This document shows, one piece after another, positions 5,577 through 6,845 of a stretch of DNA of 6,845 bases. Below the pieces are notes generated by a model. It searched no databases and was not told the origin of the DNA. It saw only the letters and a program-made list of their open reading frames with translations. The stretch spans positions 1-6,845 of the forward strand of contig DEQS01000098.1 in the NCBI GenBank assembly GCA_002360555.1. The letters are read 5' to 3'. Position 1 is the first letter of the stretch; every line of letters begins with the position of its first letter. This DNA is from Chloracidobacterium sp. UBA3360 (GTDB lineage: Bacteria; Acidobacteriota; Blastocatellia; Pyrinomonadales; Pyrinomonadaceae). The position numbers and the translations under genes were made by a program.

Positions 5577-6845
5577 CTAAAACGCCGGCTCTTCGTAAAT
5601 GCCATAAACGTCACGCAACGCGACGCAGATCTCCTCGACCGTCGCGTACGCAGCGACCGCCTCGATGATCGAGGGCATAGTGTTTTCGTTTGTGTTTGCA
5701 GCTACTTTAAGTTTTTCGAGGGCATTGGCGACGGCTCCGTTATCACGGGTTGATTTGGTGTGAGCAAGCCGTTCTAGTTGGTGGTCGCGGACGCCTTCGT
5801 CGATCTGCAGGATCTGGTAGTTTGACGGCCCCTCTTCCATCGTATATTTATTGACGCCGACGATAACCTGCTCTTTACGCTCGACTGCCTTTTGATATTG
5901 ATATGCCGATTCTTGAATCTCACGCTGCGGGAACCCGGCCTCGACCGCCTCGACCATACCACCAAAACCATCGATCTTGTCAAAATACTCAAAACATCCG
6001 TCGATCATCTTCTGCGTTAGTGATTCGACGTACCAACTGCCGCCGAGTGGGTCAACGGTATTCACAACACCCGTTTCCTCGGCGATGATCTGCTGCGTGC
6101 GAAGGGCGATCAGAGCCGCGGCATCGGTCGGCAAAGCAAGTGCCTCGTCATAAGAATCAGTGTGTAGCGACTGCGTGCCGCCGAGCACTCCCGCGAGAGC
6201 CTGTATCGCCACCCGCGCGATGTTGTTGAGCGGCTGCTGCACCGTAAGTGAAACGCCCGCTGTTTGTGTATGAAATCGCAGCTGCATAGTACGCGGATTT
6301 TTCGCGCCAAAGCGTTCTTTCATCGTCCGAGCCCAGATCACGCGAGCGGCACGATATTTTGCAATTTCCTCAAAGAAGTCGTTGTGAGCATTAAAAAAGA
6401 ACGACAGCCGCGGTGCAAATTCATCAACGTCCATCCCGCGGTCAACGCCGTACTGGACGTACTCGACACCGTCACGGAGCGTGAACGCCAGCTCCTGCAA
6501 CGCCGTCGCACCGGCTTCGCGAATATGATAGCCGCTGACCGAGATCGGGTTGTATTTCGGTACGTGTTTGGTCGTATATTCAAACGTATCGATGACCAGT
6601 TTCATCGCCGGTTTGATCGGAAAGATCCACTCTTTCTGGGCGATGTATTCTTTTAAGATGTCGTTTTGCAGAGTGCCTGAGATCTTGTTGAAATCAGCTT
6701 TTTGCTTTTCGGCAACAACCAGATACATCGCCAAAAAGATCGGTGCGGGGGCATTGATCGTCTGCGAAACCGTCACCTGATCGAGCGGAATGCCATCAAA
6801 CAAAACCTCAAAATCCGCGAGCGACGAAACGGCGACACCGCATTT
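5577..6845 (-). CDS. Acyl-CoA mutase large subunit (methylmalonyl-/isobutyryl-CoA mutase family), 5' truncated by the window
   Basis: The frame is open to base 6845 (residues KCGVAVSSLADFEVLFDGIP before the TTG at 6803, which is internal). 422 C-terminal residues are seen; full-length subunits are typically about 510-560. This is the TIM-barrel catalytic part of adenosylcobalamin-dependent mutases, which rearrange acyl-CoA carbon skeletons. Motifs: FDGIPLDQVTVSQTINAPAP, GTLQNDILKEYIAQKEWIFP (57-76), SGYHIREAGATA, LRFHTQTAGVSLTVQQP (189-205, with the conserved barrel His192), GGTQSLHTDSYDEALALPT and DPLGGSWYVESLT. The protein ends at CVALRDVYGIYEEPAF, with no DxHxxG B12-binding domain, so it belongs to the two-subunit class and needs a separate small subunit not seen here. 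Gln70 occupies the place of the methylmalonyl-carboxylate Arg (Arg207 in Propionibacterium shermanii) and HTQTAGVSLT also looks ICM-like, so the substrate may be isobutyryl-CoA or a related acyl-CoA. Confidence 0.93.
   Translation of the reverse strand, partial: KCGVAVSSLADFEVLFDGIPLDQVTVSQTINAPAPIFLAMYLVVAEKQKADFNKISGTLQNDILKEYIAQKEWIFPIKPAMKLVIDTFEYTTKHVPKYNPISVSGYHIREAGATALQELAFTLRDGVEYVQYGVDRGMDVDEFAPRLSFFFNAHNDFFEEIAKYRAARVIWARTMKERFGAKNPRTMQLRFHTQTAGVSLTVQQPLNNIARVAIQALAGVLGGTQSLHTDSYDEALALPTDAAALIALRTQQIIAEETGVVNTVDPLGGSWYVESLTQKMIDGCFEYFDKIDGFGGMVEAVEAGFPQREIQESAYQYQKAVERKEQVIVGVNKYTMEEGPSNYQILQIDEGVRDHQLERLAHTKSTRDNGAVANALEKLKVAANTNENTMPSIIEAVAAYATVEEICVALRDVYGIYEEPAF

Noticed and set aside
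6801..6803. TTG as start of the mutase
   Set aside because: The frame continues to the window edge with family-typical residues (GVAVSSLADFEVLFDGIP), so this is an internal Leu codon.
1..6845. CRISPR array, tRNA/rRNA, insertion sequence, prophage or toxin-antitoxin/defence genes
   Set aside because: No short regularly spaced repeats, cloverleaf or rRNA motifs, transposase or terminal inverted repeats, or recognisable defence domains were seen. The only dispersed repeat is the coding C-terminal module.

Overview
The window looks like chromosomal DNA of an Acidobacteriota bacterium, most likely class Blastocatellia (Pyrinomonadaceae-like). This is inferred from gene style, not from a marker gene. 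The main clues are large secreted mosaics of LamG, Calx-beta and proprotein-convertase-P-like domains ending in a carboxypeptidase-regulatory-like domain with the GRVTTAEGRGI motif. An acyl-CoA mutase large subunit next to a yraN-family gene and moderate GC fit the same view. There is no sign of phage, plasmid, transposon, CRISPR or stable RNA genes.

Layout. Bases 1-1935 (+) hold the 3' part of a large secreted multidomain protein, closed by a perfect-stem terminator directly after its stop codon. Bases 1985-2190 are a regulatory region: two operator-like palindromes, a sigma70-type promoter, a leader of about 115 nt and a duplicated Shine-Dalgarno. They precede a secreted propeller-like protein (2191-3633, +). 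Its C-terminal 93 residues are a paralogue of the end of the first protein. After a second strong terminator comes a ChaN/Tiki-family secreted protein (3719-4618, +), apparently read from an extended -10 promoter with an almost leaderless transcript. It converges on a minus-strand group: an acyl-CoA mutase large subunit (running in from beyond 6845), yraN (3 nt downstream) and a small secreted beta-rich protein (58 nt further on). A hairpin at 4622-4645 separates the two convergent sides.

Function. The left half is a surface or extracellular protein locus in which two unrelated ectodomains share one C-terminal module. The right half is housekeeping-like. The mutase uses adenosylcobalamin to rearrange acyl-CoA carbon skeletons and lacks its own B12-binding domain, so it needs a separate small subunit. 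The residue at the position that binds the methylmalonyl carboxylate appears to be Gln rather than Arg, so the substrate may not be methylmalonyl-CoA. No new multi-gene system is evident. The best leads are the shared C-terminal module, the operator cluster at the propeller gene, and the mutase specificity.
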